Shown: positions 32,609-41,665 of the stretch, one piece after another
How the letters are laid out: every line of letters begins with the position of its first letter
Position numbering within the stretch: position 1 is the first letter of the stretch
Assembly: GCF_041432775.1 (NCBI RefSeq)
Contig: NZ_JAPWAG010000007.1
Span: 48,268-112,267, forward strand
Source of the DNA: Pauljensenia sp902373545
Lineage (GTDB): Bacteria > Actinomycetota > Actinomycetes > Actinomycetales > Actinomycetaceae
Length of the DNA stretch: 64,000 nucleotides
Direction: 5' to 3'
Made by a program: the position numbers and the translations under genes
Notes under the pieces: generated by a model
Database searches by the model: none
What the model was told of the DNA's origin: nothing
Seen by the model: the letters and a program-made list of their open reading frames with translations, nothing else

Positions 32609-33423
32609 CACAGATGCGCACGATCGAGTCAGTCCCCTTCGCGACCGACCTGGCCGCGGCCCTTGCCGCGCCGGGCACCGACGCCATGCGGGTCGCCGAG
32701 GACTTCTTCGGCCTCGCCGACCTGTTTAAGGAGGATACTCGTCTCGCTCGCGCGCTGACTGACCCGGCGCGCTCCGTCGAGGATAAGCAGGGACTCGTTT
32801 CGAGTGCCTTCGGTGCGCACGTTACGCCGGCGACGCGCAGCGTCGTCAACCTCGTCGTTGCCGATCACTGGCGTCGCCCCACTGACGTCGATGACGCACT
32901 CGAAGTGCTGGGCATCCTCAGCGTCTTGAATGCCGCAGGTGCGAAGGGGGCGCTCGACCAGGTCCGTGAGGAACTGTTCCAGGTCCGTTACTTCCTGGAC
33001 CATAACCGAGAGGTGCGCGTGCGCCTCTCCGACATCTCCACAGGCGACTCGCATGAGCGAGGTGACCTGGCCACGTCCCTGTTCAGCAAGCACGTGAGCG
33101 TGTGGACCATGCGTCTGGTGCGTCGCGCCGTCGGACGGTCGAACCACGGACGACTCCTGCACAACATCCGCAGGTACGCCCAGTGGGCAGCCACCATGCA
33201 GGATCGCCTCTTCGTCACGGTCGCTACGGCCTCGCCGATGACCGAGGCTCAGGTTGACCGTCTGCGAGCCATTCTCGAAAAGCGCTACGGCGTCACCGTT
33301 GACCTGGCAATCTCGGTGGATCCCACGCTTATCGGAGGCTTCCGCCTGCGCGCGGGCCTGACCGCCATTGACGCGTCGCTGGCCACCAGGATCAGCGCCG
33401 CCCGGGACGCCATCGCTAGCTAG
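32605..33423 (+). CDS. atpH: ATP synthase F1 subunit delta
   Basis: 272 residues, in the longer size class seen in actinobacteria (E. coli delta is about 177). The C-terminal part DRLFVTVATASPMTEAQVDR, then YGVTVDLAISVDPTLIGGFRL, is the OSCP/delta signature that joins the stator to the F1 head. The N-terminal helical domain contacts alpha subunits. ATG overlaps the atpF stop. Confidence 0.96.
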   Translation: MTQMRTIESVPFATDLAAALAAPGTDAMRVAEDFFGLADLFKEDTRLARALTDPARSVEDKQGLVSSAFGAHVTPATRSVVNLVVADHWRRPTDVDDALEVLGILSVLNAAGAKGALDQVREELFQVRYFLDHNREVRVRLSDISTGDSHERGDLATSLFSKHVSVWTMRLVRRAVGRSNHGRLLHNIRRYAQWAATMQDRLFVTVATASPMTEAQVDRLRAILEKRYGVTVDLAISVDPTLIGGFRLRAGLTAIDASLATRISAARDAIAS

Positions 33424-33471
33424 CGCCCCTCGTCCATCATTTACTTCACTTTTTCTTAGTTAGGAATCCTC

Positions 33472-35109
33472 ATGGCTGACCTCAGCATCTCCCCGGAGGA
33501 AATCCGCGGAGCATTGGACTCCTTCATGGAGTCCTACCGTCCGGCGGACGTGGCCACCGAAGAGGTGGGTCACGTCATCGAAACGGCCGATGGTATTGCC
33601 CACGTCGAGGGCCTGCCTGGCACCATGGCAAACGAGCTGCTGCGTTTCGAGGACGGGACGCTGGGCCTGGCCATGAACCTCGACCGGCGTGAAATCGGTG
33701 CCGTCGTCCTCGGCGACTTTGGCGGCATCGAAGAAGGACAGCTCGTGCACCGCACGGGCGAGGTCCTCTCCGTCCCGGTTGGCGATGGCTACCTGGGCCG
33801 TACGGTTGACCCGCTCGGCCGCCCGATTGACGGCCTCGGCGATATCACGGACCTGGATGGGCGCCGCGCGCTCGAGCTCCAGGCCCCCGGCGTTATGATG
33901 CGTAAGAGCGTCCACGAGCCTCTGGCAACCGGCCTGAAGGCCATCGACTCGATGATTCCCGTTGGCCGCGGCCAGCGTCAGCTCATCATTGGCGACCGCA
34001 AGACCGGTAAGACCGCCATCGCCCTGGACACGATCCTGAACCAGCGAGAGAACTGGAAGAGCGGCGACCCCAACAAGCAGGTGCGCTGCATCTACGTCGC
34101 CATCGGCCAGAAGGGCTCGACGATTGCCTCCGTGCGCTCGACCCTCGAGGACGCCGGCGCCATGGAATACACGACCATCGTCGCCTCCCCGGCCTCGGAC
34201 CCCGCCGGCTACAAGTACATGGCCCCCTACACGGGTTCGGCCATCGGCCAGCACTGGATGTACCAGGGCAAGCACGTCCTCATCGTGTTCGATGACCTGT
34301 CCAAGCAGGCCGAGGCCTACCGTGCTGTCTCGCTGCTGCTGCGCCGCCCGCCGGGCCGTGAAGCCTACCCCGGCGACGTCTTCTACTTGCACTCCCGCCT
34401 GCTGGAGCGCTGCGCGAAGCTCTCGGACGAGCTCGGCGGCGGCTCGATGACCGGCCTGCCGATCATCGAGACCAAGGCGAACGACGTGTCGGCGTACATC
34501 CCGACGAACGTCATTTCGATCACCGACGGCCAGATCTTCCTGCAGTCCGACCTGTTCAACTCGAACCAGCGTCCCGCCGTCGACGTGGGCATCTCGGTGT
34601 CGCGTGTTGGTGGTGCTGCTCAGCCCAAGGCCATGAAGAAGGTCGCCGGTACGCTCAAGCTGACGCTCGCGCAGTACCGCTCGATGGCTGCCTTCGCGAT
34701 GTTCGCCTCCGACCTGGATGCCGCGACCCGCCGTCAGCTGACCCGCGGCGAGCGCCTCATGGAGCTCCTCAAGCAGCCCCAGTCCACGCCCTACGCGATG
34801 GAAGACCAGGTTGCCTCGATCTGGATGGGCACCAAGGGCTACCTCGATGACATAGAGGTCGAGGACGTCCTGCGCTTCGAGCGCGGCCTGCTTGACCACC
34901 TCCACGCGAACTCGACCGTGCTCGACACGATCGCGGCGACCGGCGACCTTTCCTCCGAGACGGAGGAAGCACTGAAGAACGCCGTCGAGGAGTTCCACCA
35001 CCAGTGGATCAGCGCCGGACGTGGCGCCGCCGGACTTGAGGACGGCGAGGTCGTGGCTGAGCGCACCCGCGAGGAGATCTCGCGCGGTCGCACGAGCGAG
35101 AAGGCCTAA
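33472..35109 (+). CDS. atpA: ATP synthase F1 subunit alpha
   Basis: 545 residues, non-catalytic nucleotide-binding subunit. Walker A GDRKTGKT at 174-181, Walker B in HVLIVFDDLSKQ, and the alpha signature around PAVDVGISVSRVGGAAQ with the arginine finger in SVSRVGG. ATG 33472 has TTAGGAA upstream. The C-terminal tail (residues about 510-545, charged) is longer than in E. coli, a feature also known in mycobacteria, where such an extension suppresses ATP hydrolysis; whether this one does so is inference. Confidence 0.98.
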   Translation: MADLSISPEEIRGALDSFMESYRPADVATEEVGHVIETADGIAHVEGLPGTMANELLRFEDGTLGLAMNLDRREIGAVVLGDFGGIEEGQLVHRTGEVLSVPVGDGYLGRTVDPLGRPIDGLGDITDLDGRRALELQAPGVMMRKSVHEPLATGLKAIDSMIPVGRGQRQLIIGDRKTGKTAIALDTILNQRENWKSGDPNKQVRCIYVAIGQKGSTIASVRSTLEDAGAMEYTTIVASPASDPAGYKYMAPYTGSAIGQHWMYQGKHVLIVFDDLSKQAEAYRAVSLLLRRPPGREAYPGDVFYLHSRLLERCAKLSDELGGGSMTGLPIIETKANDVSAYIPTNVISITDGQIFLQSDLFNSNQRPAVDVGISVSRVGGAAQPKAMKKVAGTLKLTLAQYRSMAAFAMFASDLDAATRRQLTRGERLMELLKQPQSTPYAMEDQVASIWMGTKGYLDDIEVEDVLRFERGLLDHLHANSTVLDTIAATGDLSSETEEALKNAVEEFHHQWISAGRGAAGLEDGEVVAERTREEISRGRTSEKA

Positions 35110-35112
35110 CCG

Positions 35113-36042
35113 ATGGGCGGACAGCAGAGGATCTACAAGCAGCGCATCGCCTCGACGACGACGCTCGCGAAGGTCTTCCGCGCCATGGAGATGATCGCTG
35201 CGTCTCGCATTGGCGCGGCGCGGCGCGCTGCCACCGAGGCAGGGCCTTACGAAAAGGCCCTGACCCAGGCGGTCGCGGCGGTCGCGGTCCACACGGACCT
35301 CGACCACCCGCTGACCGAGGAACGCGAAGACACCAAGCGCGTCGCCATCCTGGTCGTGGCATCGGATCGCGGCATGGCCGGAGCCTACTCGGCGACCATC
35401 CTGCGCGAATCGGAAAAGCTGATTGCCGACCTTAAGGCGGACGGGTACGAGCCCGTGCTCTACACCTTCGGGCGCAGGGCCGCAGGCTACTTCCGCTTCC
35501 GTGGAGTCGCGGTCGAACGCGAGTGGGAGGGCGAGTCGGATTCGCCGACCCCCGAGACCGCTCGGGAAATCGCCCGCGTCCTGCTCGAACGTTTTATGGA
35601 CCCGGACCCGACGACCGGCGTTGGACAGCTTCACCTCGTCTACACGCGCTTCAAGACCGTCATGAGCCAGGTGCCCGAGGTGCGTCAGATGCTTCCGCTG
35701 ACGGTCGTGGACGCCCCCGAGTCCGACGAGGAGCGCACCACCGAACGCGGCTTTGCGGACGACCCGGCCTCGGCTCTGCCCGAGTACGAGTTCATCCCCT
35801 CGCCCGAGGCCGTTTTGGACACGCTGCTGCCCCTCTACGTCGAGGCACGCATCCATAACGTCCTGCTGCAGTCGGCGGCGTCCGAGCTCGCATCGCGCCA
35901 ACGCGCCATGCACACGGCGACGGACAACGCTCAGGAACTCATTACGAAGTACACGCGTCTGGCGAACTCGGCCCGCCAGGCGGAAATCACCCAGGAAATT
36001 ACCGAAATCGTGGGCGGGGCCGACGCTCTGAGCGCGAGCTGA
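35113..36042 (+). CDS. atpG: ATP synthase F1 subunit gamma
   Basis: 309 residues, the central rotor shaft. N-terminal helix MGGQQRIYKQRIASTTTLAK then VFRAMEMIAASRIGAARRA, and C-terminal helix with SELASRQRAMHTATDNAQEL, then TRLANSARQAEITQEITEI, both typical. The usual SDRGL(C/A)G motif reads ASDRGMAGAYS. Starts 3 nt after the atpA stop; the ribosome-binding site is weak and coupling is likely. Confidence 0.97.
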   Translation: MGGQQRIYKQRIASTTTLAKVFRAMEMIAASRIGAARRAATEAGPYEKALTQAVAAVAVHTDLDHPLTEEREDTKRVAILVVASDRGMAGAYSATILRESEKLIADLKADGYEPVLYTFGRRAAGYFRFRGVAVEREWEGESDSPTPETAREIARVLLERFMDPDPTTGVGQLHLVYTRFKTVMSQVPEVRQMLPLTVVDAPESDEERTTERGFADDPASALPEYEFIPSPEAVLDTLLPLYVEARIHNVLLQSAASELASRQRAMHTATDNAQELITKYTRLANSARQAEITQEITEIVGGADALSAS

Positions 36043-36067
36043 GCCCTTCGAGACACGGAGTAAAACA

Positions 36068-37516
36068 ATGACTGATACACCTGCAATCGCCGAGGGGCGC
36101 GTCGCCCGCGTCGTCGGCCCTGTCGTCGATGTCGAGTTTCCCCCGGACCGCATCCCGCCCCTGTACAACGCGTTGACCGTTGACGTGAACCTGGCTGGCC
36201 AGGGCGAGGGCGAGTCGTCCTTCACGATGACCCTCGAGGTCGCCCAGCACCTGGGTGACAACCTCGTGCGTACCATCGCCCTCAAGCCCACCGACGGCCT
36301 CGTTCGTGGCGCCCCCGTCACCGACACCGGCGCCCCGATCACCGTCCCCGTCGGCGACGTCACCAAGGGCCACGTCTTCAACGTGACCGGCGACGTCCTC
36401 AACCTGCCCGAAGGCGAGACCCTTGAGGTCACCGAACGCTGGCCCATCCACCGTCAGCCCCCGGCCTTCGACCAGCTCGAGGCCCGCACCAAGATGTTCG
36501 AAACCGGCATCAAGGTCATCGACCTGCTCACCCCCTACGTCCAGGGCGGCAAGATCGGCCTGTTCGGCGGCGCGGGCGTCGGCAAGACCGTCCTCATCCA
36601 GGAGATGATCCAGCGCGTGGCTCAGGACCACGGCGGCGTGTCCGTGTTCGCCGGCGTCGGCGAGCGTACCCGTGAGGGTAACGACCTGATCGGCGAAATG
36701 GAAGAGGCGGGTGTTTTCGACAAGACTGCCCTCGTCTTCGGCCAGATGGACGAGCCACCGGGCACGCGTCTGCGCATCGCCCTGACCGGCCTGACCATGG
36801 CGGAGTACTTCCGCGATGTTCAGCACCAGGACGTGCTGCTCTTCATCGACAACATCTTCCGCTTCACCCAGGCGGGCTCTGAGGTTTCTACGCTGCTGGG
36901 CCGCATGCCCTCGGCCGTGGGCTACCAGCCCAACCTGGCTGACGAGATGGGCCAGCTCCAGGAGCGCATCACCTCGGCCGGCGGCCACTCGATTACCTCC
37001 CTGCAGGCGATTTACGTTCCCGCCGACGACTACACCGACCCCGCCCCGGCGACGACCTTCGCTCACCTTGACGCGACGACCGAGCTCTCCCGTGAGATCG
37101 CGGCCAAGGGTATTTACCCCGCCGTGGATCCGCTGGCCTCGACCTCTCGTATCCTCGACCCGGCCCTGGTTGGCCGCGAGCACTACGATGTCGCCACGCA
37201 CGTCAAGGCCATCCTGCAGAAGAACAAGGAGCTGCAGGACATCATCGCCATCCTCGGCGTCGACGAGCTGAGCGAAGACGATAAGGTCACCGTCGCACGC
37301 GCCCGCCGCATCGAGCAGTTCCTCTCGCAGAACATGTACATGGCCGAGAAGTTTACGGGCGTGCCCGGCTCGACCGTGCCGCTGTCGGAGACCATCGAGG
37401 CGTTCAAGCGCATCGCCGAGGGCCACTACGACGATGTTCCCGAGCAGGCCTTCTACAACTGCGGTGGCATCGACGACCTGGAGCGCAACGCTCACGAGCT
37501 GGCCAAGGAAGCCTGA
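36068..37516 (+). CDS. atpD: ATP synthase F1 subunit beta
   Basis: 482 residues, the catalytic subunit. P-loop GGAGVGKT at 167-174, catalytic Glu in VGERTREGNDL, Walker B VLLFIDNIFRFTQAGSEVS and the late YVPADDYTDPAPATTFAHLD block. ATG 36068 has CACGGAGTAA upstream. The stop codon shares one base with the atpC ATG (TGATG). Confidence 0.98.
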   Translation: MTDTPAIAEGRVARVVGPVVDVEFPPDRIPPLYNALTVDVNLAGQGEGESSFTMTLEVAQHLGDNLVRTIALKPTDGLVRGAPVTDTGAPITVPVGDVTKGHVFNVTGDVLNLPEGETLEVTERWPIHRQPPAFDQLEARTKMFETGIKVIDLLTPYVQGGKIGLFGGAGVGKTVLIQEMIQRVAQDHGGVSVFAGVGERTREGNDLIGEMEEAGVFDKTALVFGQMDEPPGTRLRIALTGLTMAEYFRDVQHQDVLLFIDNIFRFTQAGSEVSTLLGRMPSAVGYQPNLADEMGQLQERITSAGGHSITSLQAIYVPADDYTDPAPATTFAHLDATTELSREIAAKGIYPAVDPLASTSRILDPALVGREHYDVATHVKAILQKNKELQDIIAILGVDELSEDDKVTVARARRIEQFLSQNMYMAEKFTGVPGSTVPLSETIEAFKRIAEGHYDDVPEQAFYNCGGIDDLERNAHELAKEA

Positions 37517-37788
37517 TGGCATCGGGCAAGTCCTTGCAGATCGAGGTCGTCTCTCACGAGGCGCGCCTGTGGCACGGCGCTGCGCTCGCCGTCCAGATCC
37601 CCAGTGTCGACGGCAGCCTGGGCATTCTTCCCGGGCGCCAGCCGCTGCTCGCCCAGCTGGGCGACGGGATTGTGACGGTGACGTGCGCCGACGAGACCGT
37701 GTCCTTCGACGTCAGTGGGGGATTTGCCTCAGTTGACTCCGATTTCGTTACGGTTGTTGCCGACCGCGCTACAGTGGCAGCACAGTAG
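37516..37788 (+). CDS. atpC: ATP synthase F1 subunit epsilon, short form
   Basis: 90 residues forming the N-terminal beta-sandwich (LQIEVVSHEARLWHGAALAV, SVDGSLGILPGRQPLLAQLG). It stops where E. coli epsilon begins its two C-terminal helices, so the inhibitory helical domain is missing. The protein should still couple gamma to the c-ring but cannot insert a C-terminal arm into F1. ATG overlaps the atpD stop. Confidence 0.95.
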   Translation: MASGKSLQIEVVSHEARLWHGAALAVQIPSVDGSLGILPGRQPLLAQLGDGIVTVTCADETVSFDVSGGFASVDSDFVTVVADRATVAAQ

Positions 37789-37811
37789 GTAGACGCAGCG
37801 AGGAGGACCTC

Positions 37812-38219
37812 ATGAGCCTGATGATGAACGTTCTGATCTGGGTACTGGTTCTCCTCGCGTGCGTCGCGTTGATCCTGTGGGCGTACATGAATGTGCGCGC
37901 CCGCAGGATCGCTGCGCGTTTAGGGGCCTTCCGCTGCTGGTCGCGCCCCGATCATCACGCCGGCTGGACGGCTGGCATTGGTGTGTACGGCGTCGAGGAG
38001 CTGTCCTGGTATCGGCTCGTTGGCATGTCTCTCAAACCCGTCTATTCGGTGCCTCGGCGCGGGATGGAGGTGTCTGCCCCGATCTCGCGTTCCGACGACG
38101 GTTCCATGGTCGAGGTGCGCCTGGCCTACGGTGAGCATCGTTACGAGGTTGCTGTGGAACGCCTGACGTACAACGGGTTGGTGTCGTGGGTGGAGTCGGG
38201 TCCTCCTCGCCGCCCGTGA
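37812..38219 (+). CDS. DUF2550 family membrane-anchored protein
   Basis: 135 residues with one N-terminal membrane helix (about 6-26) and a small cytoplasmic domain containing FRCWSRPD, WTAGIGVYGVEELSWYRLVG and RRGMEVSAPISR. This is the DUF2550 pattern; the gene is found between atpC and nucS throughout actinobacteria, but its role is unknown. ATG 37812 has GAGGAGG at 37801-37807, a strong ribosome-binding site. Confidence 0.88.
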   Translation: MSLMMNVLIWVLVLLACVALILWAYMNVRARRIAARLGAFRCWSRPDHHAGWTAGIGVYGVEELSWYRLVGMSLKPVYSVPRRGMEVSAPISRSDDGSMVEVRLAYGEHRYEVAVERLTYNGLVSWVESGPPRRP

Positions 38220-38229
38220 GCGGGATTGG

Positions 38230-38235
38230 TAAGCT
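38230..38235 (+). promoter_or_regulatory. -10-like TAAGCT, putative leaderless promoter of nucS
   Basis: Six bases separate TAAGCT from the nucS GTG at 38242; no Shine-Dalgarno is present. Confidence 0.45.
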
Positions 38236-38241
38236 CACGGG

Positions 38242-38934
38242 GTGCGTATTGTTATTGCTACCTGCACAGTCGATTACTCCGGTCGCCTGAGCGCTCACCT
38301 GGACCCCGCTAAGCGCGTCATCATGCTCAAGGGTGACGGCTCTGTTCTCATTCACTCCGAGGGCGGTTCCTACAAGCCGCTGAACTGGATGACTGCGCCC
38401 TGTTCGGTCTCCTTCGGCGAGCCTGACGAGGACGAGGAGGGCGTGGAGGCCGTGTGGACCGTCCAGGCCGACAAGACTGACGACAAGCTGATCATCCGCA
38501 TCCACGACGTGATCGCGGACGTCACGGAAGACCTGGGCGTTGACCCCGGCCTCGTGAAGGACGGCGTGGAGGCTCACTTGCAGGAGCTGTTGGCCGAGCA
38601 GGTTCCCCAGATCCTCGGGCAGGGCTGGGAGCTGGTGCGCCGCGAGTACCCCACGCCGGTGGGACCCGTGGACCTGATGGTGCGCGATGCCGAGGGCAAC
38701 CACGTGGCGATCGAAGTCAAGAGACGCGGCGGAATCGACGGCGTCGAGCAGCTGACTCGTTACCTCTCTCTGTTGGGCCGCGACGCGCTCCTGGGCGACG
38801 TGACCGGTATTTTCGCGGCCCAGGAGATCACGAAGCAGGCGCGCACCCTCGCGGAGGATCGCGGGATTCGCTGCGTCGTGCTGGACTACGACGCGATGCG
38901 CGGGGTGGATGACCCCGAGTCTCGACTGTTCTGA
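38242..38934 (+). CDS. nucS: Mismatch-specific endonuclease NucS (EndoMS)
   Basis: 230 residues. Cleaves both strands at certain mismatches and supplies the MutSL-independent mismatch repair of actinobacteria and archaea. N-terminal dimerisation/DNA-binding domain begins RIVIATCTVDYSGRL and contains SYKPLNWM; the C-terminal RecB-like nuclease has GPVDLMVRDAEGNHVAIEVK (D, E-x-K) and GGIDGVEQLTRYL. GTG 38242 is the family start; the message may be leaderless. The stop overlaps the next ATG by one base. Confidence 0.96.
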   Translation: MRIVIATCTVDYSGRLSAHLDPAKRVIMLKGDGSVLIHSEGGSYKPLNWMTAPCSVSFGEPDEDEEGVEAVWTVQADKTDDKLIIRIHDVIADVTEDLGVDPGLVKDGVEAHLQELLAEQVPQILGQGWELVRREYPTPVGPVDLMVRDAEGNHVAIEVKRRGGIDGVEQLTRYLSLLGRDALLGDVTGIFAAQEITKQARTLAEDRGIRCVVLDYDAMRGVDDPESRLF

Positions 38935-40040
38935 TGGACGCATCGCTGAGGGTGAGCCTGGGGAGAATTATCGCCCAAGGACTCGTACCTGCGACCGCAG
39001 CGCGCTCACCACTGGATGCCGTGATGAATCTGGCTGCACTGCAAGGTCAGCAGGCGAGCGCGATCCCGTGGGCGATTGGCGTACGCTGCACGGGAGTGTC
39101 GCGTGCTCGCGTCGAGGAGTCGTTCGCGCGAGGTGAGCTGGTTCGTTCCTGGCCGATGCGCGGTACCGTTCACGTCACGAGCGCCCGTGACCACCATTGG
39201 CTGCGCCGCTTGCTGCGTCACCGGCGTGCGGCCTGGGAACGCCAGGCGCTTTCTCTGGGCCTCACCGATGCTCTCGTCGAACGTGCGGCGCAGGTTGCGT
39301 GTGACCTGCTGGAGACCTCGCCCCTGGGAGTGAGCCGCGTCGAGCTTGTCGAGGCGTGGGGCAGGAATGGGATCGACACGGTGACGGCTTCTTCCTCGCA
39401 GGAAGGGCTACGGCGTCGCCACCTCATCATGCGCCTCCATCTGGATGGTGTGCTGACCGCGGGGCCCGTGCGCGCGGGCGAACACCTGATTGTCGACGCG
39501 CGCTCACTTCCGGCCGCTCCCGGGGTCGCGAAGGGAGAGCCTGGGCATGAAGAAGCCCTCGCGGTCCTCGCAGCGCGTTACGCCTGGGGGCACGGTCCTA
39601 TCGACGCGGCCGACCTGGCTCGATGGACCGGGCTGACTCTCACCGAAGCGCGTCGAGCGTTGGCCGGAGCGCGCGTGGCGGGGGAGAGCGTAGGCCTTCC
39701 TCTTGCAGAATGTGGAGGCGGTCTGGCTCGCGCAGATCTCGCAGATCTTGTGGAAGACTACCGCGTCGAGGCGGAGGCGATGCACGCTCTTCCTTCATTT
39801 GATGAGTTACATGTCGGCTACAAGGACCGATCCTGCCTGACGGACGAGGCCGGGGAGGCGTTGATCTGTCCGGCGAAGAACGGCATGTTCCGTCCGATCG
39901 TCGTCGAGGGTGGTCGAGTGGTGGCCGTGAGAGCACCGGGGCGCGAGATTGTGATGGTGAAGGGATACGAGTCGCGGCAACGACCTGCTGCGCGTGCATT
40001 TGACGACTGGGAGAAATGGTTGTCTGAGACACAGCAGTGA
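38934..40040 (+). CDS. Winged-helix HTH_42 (AlkZ/YcaQ-type) probable DNA glycosylase
   Basis: 368 residues. Belongs to the HTH_42 family that includes AlkZ and YcaQ/AlkX, glycosylases acting on bulky adducts and interstrand crosslinks. Near the N-terminus AALQGQQASAIPWAIGVR gives Q37-G-Q39, the position and form of the Q-x-Q catalytic motif as I recall it from AlkZ; SWPMRGTVHVTSARDHHWL is the family beta-hairpin region. The middle contains winged-helix repeats (ARYAWGHGPIDAADLARWTG). It overlaps nucS by one base (TGATG), suggesting co-translation and a joint role in DNA repair. Substrate is unknown. Confidence 0.82.
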   Translation: MDASLRVSLGRIIAQGLVPATAARSPLDAVMNLAALQGQQASAIPWAIGVRCTGVSRARVEESFARGELVRSWPMRGTVHVTSARDHHWLRRLLRHRRAAWERQALSLGLTDALVERAAQVACDLLETSPLGVSRVELVEAWGRNGIDTVTASSSQEGLRRRHLIMRLHLDGVLTAGPVRAGEHLIVDARSLPAAPGVAKGEPGHEEALAVLAARYAWGHGPIDAADLARWTGLTLTEARRALAGARVAGESVGLPLAECGGGLARADLADLVEDYRVEAEAMHALPSFDELHVGYKDRSCLTDEAGEALICPAKNGMFRPIVVEGGRVVAVRAPGREIVMVKGYESRQRPAARAFDDWEKWLSETQQ

Positions 40041-40054
40041 AGTGTCAGATGTGC

Positions 40055-40060
40055 CACAAT
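40055..40060 (+). promoter_or_regulatory. -10-like CACAAT, putative leaderless promoter of nagA
   Basis: Seven bases separate CACAAT from ATG 40068. No Shine-Dalgarno is seen before either ATG candidate (40059 or 40068). Confidence 0.4.
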
Positions 40061-40067
40061 GAAAGTC

Positions 40068-41258
40068 ATGACTGATTCTGTGTTGCGCGGTCGCCTTGTT
40101 CTGGAAGACTCCATCATCGAGGATGGAATTATCGAGATCGACGGCTCGACCATTACCCGAGTGTGCCCTGTCTCCGACTACGACGGTGAGGCGCCCGAGG
40201 CCAGCGATTCGACCTACCTGCCCGGCCTCGTCGATGTCCACTGCCACGGTGGCGGCGGCGAGTCCTTCCCCAACGCCGAGACCGCCGAGGAAGCCCTCGT
40301 TGCGGTCCTCGAGCATCGCCGTCACGGCACGACCTCCCTGGTCGCATCCTGCGTGACCGCCTCCGCCGAGGTGCTGCGCGCCCGCGCCAAGACTCTCGCC
40401 GAGCTGGCCGTCGCGGGTGAGATCGCGGGCATCCACTTCGAGGGGCCCTTCGTCTCCCACGAGCGCTGCGGTGCCCAGGACCCCACCTACATCGTCGATC
40501 CCGACGCCGACCTGACCCGTACCCTCCTGGAGGACTGCCAGGGATACGCGCTGTCGATGACGCTGGCCCCCGAGAAGCCGGGCGCTTACGGCCCCGGTTC
40601 CGTGGCCGAGGCTCTCATCGATGGGGGAGCGCTGCCCTCGTGGGGGCACACGGACTCCAATTCGACGAAGGCACGCGAGGCGCTGTCCTACTCGCGCGAA
40701 CGTTTTGCCGAGGTGGAGACGAAGCGCGGCCCCCGTGCCACGATTACGCACCTCTTTAACGGCATGCGTCCCCTGCATCACCGAGACACTGGCCCGATCG
40801 CCGAATTCCTCTCCGATGCGGCGCGCGGCGGAGCGGTGGCCGAGCTCATCTGCGACTCCATCCACGTCGATCCCACGCTCGTACGTGATGTCTACGAGAT
40901 GGTGGGCCGTGACCACGTCGTCTTTATTACCGACGCGATGGCGGCGGCCGGCATGGCCGACGGCGCGTACACGCTGGGTCCGCAGGACGTCATCGTCAAG
41001 GATGGCGTCGCCCGCCTGGCGCAGGGCAACGCGATTGCAGGCGGCACCGCGCACCTCCTGGACTGCGTCCGCGTGGCCGTGACGAAGGGCGGTATCCCGC
41101 TCGTGGACGCGGTCTACATGGCGTCGGTGCAGGGAGCAACCATCCTGGGCGACGACACGGTTGGTTCACTCGCACCCGGTAAGAAAGCCGACATCGTTGA
41201 GGTTGATGCCCAGCTGAACGTGCGCCGCGTGTTGCGCCGTGGCACTGTGGTTGCGTGA
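40068..41258 (+). CDS. nagA: N-acetylglucosamine-6-phosphate deacetylase
   Basis: About 396 residues, amidohydrolase fold; converts GlcNAc-6-P to GlcN-6-P. Metal motif region LPGLVDVHCHGGGGESF, then IAGIHFEGPFVS with the catalytic-site Glu, WGHTDSN, THLFNGMRPLHHRDTG (substrate-binding His-Leu-Phe-Asn), and the catalytic Asp in HVVFITDAMAAAG. ATG 40068 is preferred from promoter spacing; ATG 40059 is the alternative. No nagB or PTS gene is adjacent, so it may serve cell-wall recycling. Overlaps the next gene by 4 bp (GTGA). Confidence 0.94.
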   Translation: MTDSVLRGRLVLEDSIIEDGIIEIDGSTITRVCPVSDYDGEAPEASDSTYLPGLVDVHCHGGGGESFPNAETAEEALVAVLEHRRHGTTSLVASCVTASAEVLRARAKTLAELAVAGEIAGIHFEGPFVSHERCGAQDPTYIVDPDADLTRTLLEDCQGYALSMTLAPEKPGAYGPGSVAEALIDGGALPSWGHTDSNSTKAREALSYSRERFAEVETKRGPRATITHLFNGMRPLHHRDTGPIAEFLSDAARGGAVAELICDSIHVDPTLVRDVYEMVGRDHVVFITDAMAAAGMADGAYTLGPQDVIVKDGVARLAQGNAIAGGTAHLLDCVRVAVTKGGIPLVDAVYMASVQGATILGDDTVGSLAPGKKADIVEVDAQLNVRRVLRRGTVVA

Positions 41259-41551
41259 GAGGTAAACGTAGCAAGAAGCGACCGTGGGGCGAGGCGCGTC
41301 CCCTCCAGATGGACCGCCTCGCCTCCGTGCCGCGCACGGAGCGTGGGCCCGATGGTGGGGACTACCAGGTTCGCCGCCTTCCCAGTGCAGCCAAGGAATA
41401 CACGTGCCCGGCATGCCTGCGGCCCATTCCGAGGGGCACAGCACATGTTGTTGCGTGGCCCGAGGAGGCGCCTTTCGGCCTGCCCCAGGGCGTGGACGCG
41501 CGGCGCCACTGGCACTCCGAGTGCTGGCGGCGGGGGCTTCGACCCCTGTGA
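41255..41551 (+). CDS. Small zinc-ribbon-like protein
   Basis: 98 residues, basic N-terminus (RGKRSKKRPWGEA). The core YTCPACLRPIPRGTAHVVAW followed by RRHWHSECWRRG supplies Cys-x-x-Cys and His-x-His-x-x-Cys, a likely zinc site. Similar small proteins are widespread in actinobacteria, often mislabelled ATP/GTP-binding; no nucleotide motif is present. It overlaps nagA by 4 bp but a functional link is not evident. Confidence 0.8.
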   Translation: MRGKRSKKRPWGEARPLQMDRLASVPRTERGPDGGDYQVRRLPSAAKEYTCPACLRPIPRGTAHVVAWPEEAPFGLPQGVDARRHWHSECWRRGLRPL

Positions 41552-41665
41552 CATCGCATGTGATGTATCACTGCCTTGTCGGCAAATGAGCCTGTCTGGC
41601 GGGTTTGCACGTAAAGTGGAGCATGAAGAATGCCCGCAGTTGGGCGTTGGATCTGAGGAGCAACC

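Noticed and set aside
33460..36447. 995-codon open frame on the minus strand opposite atpA-atpG-atpD
   Set aside because: It crosses three well-identified ATP synthase genes, lacks any domain and shows the same biased composition as other antisense frames.
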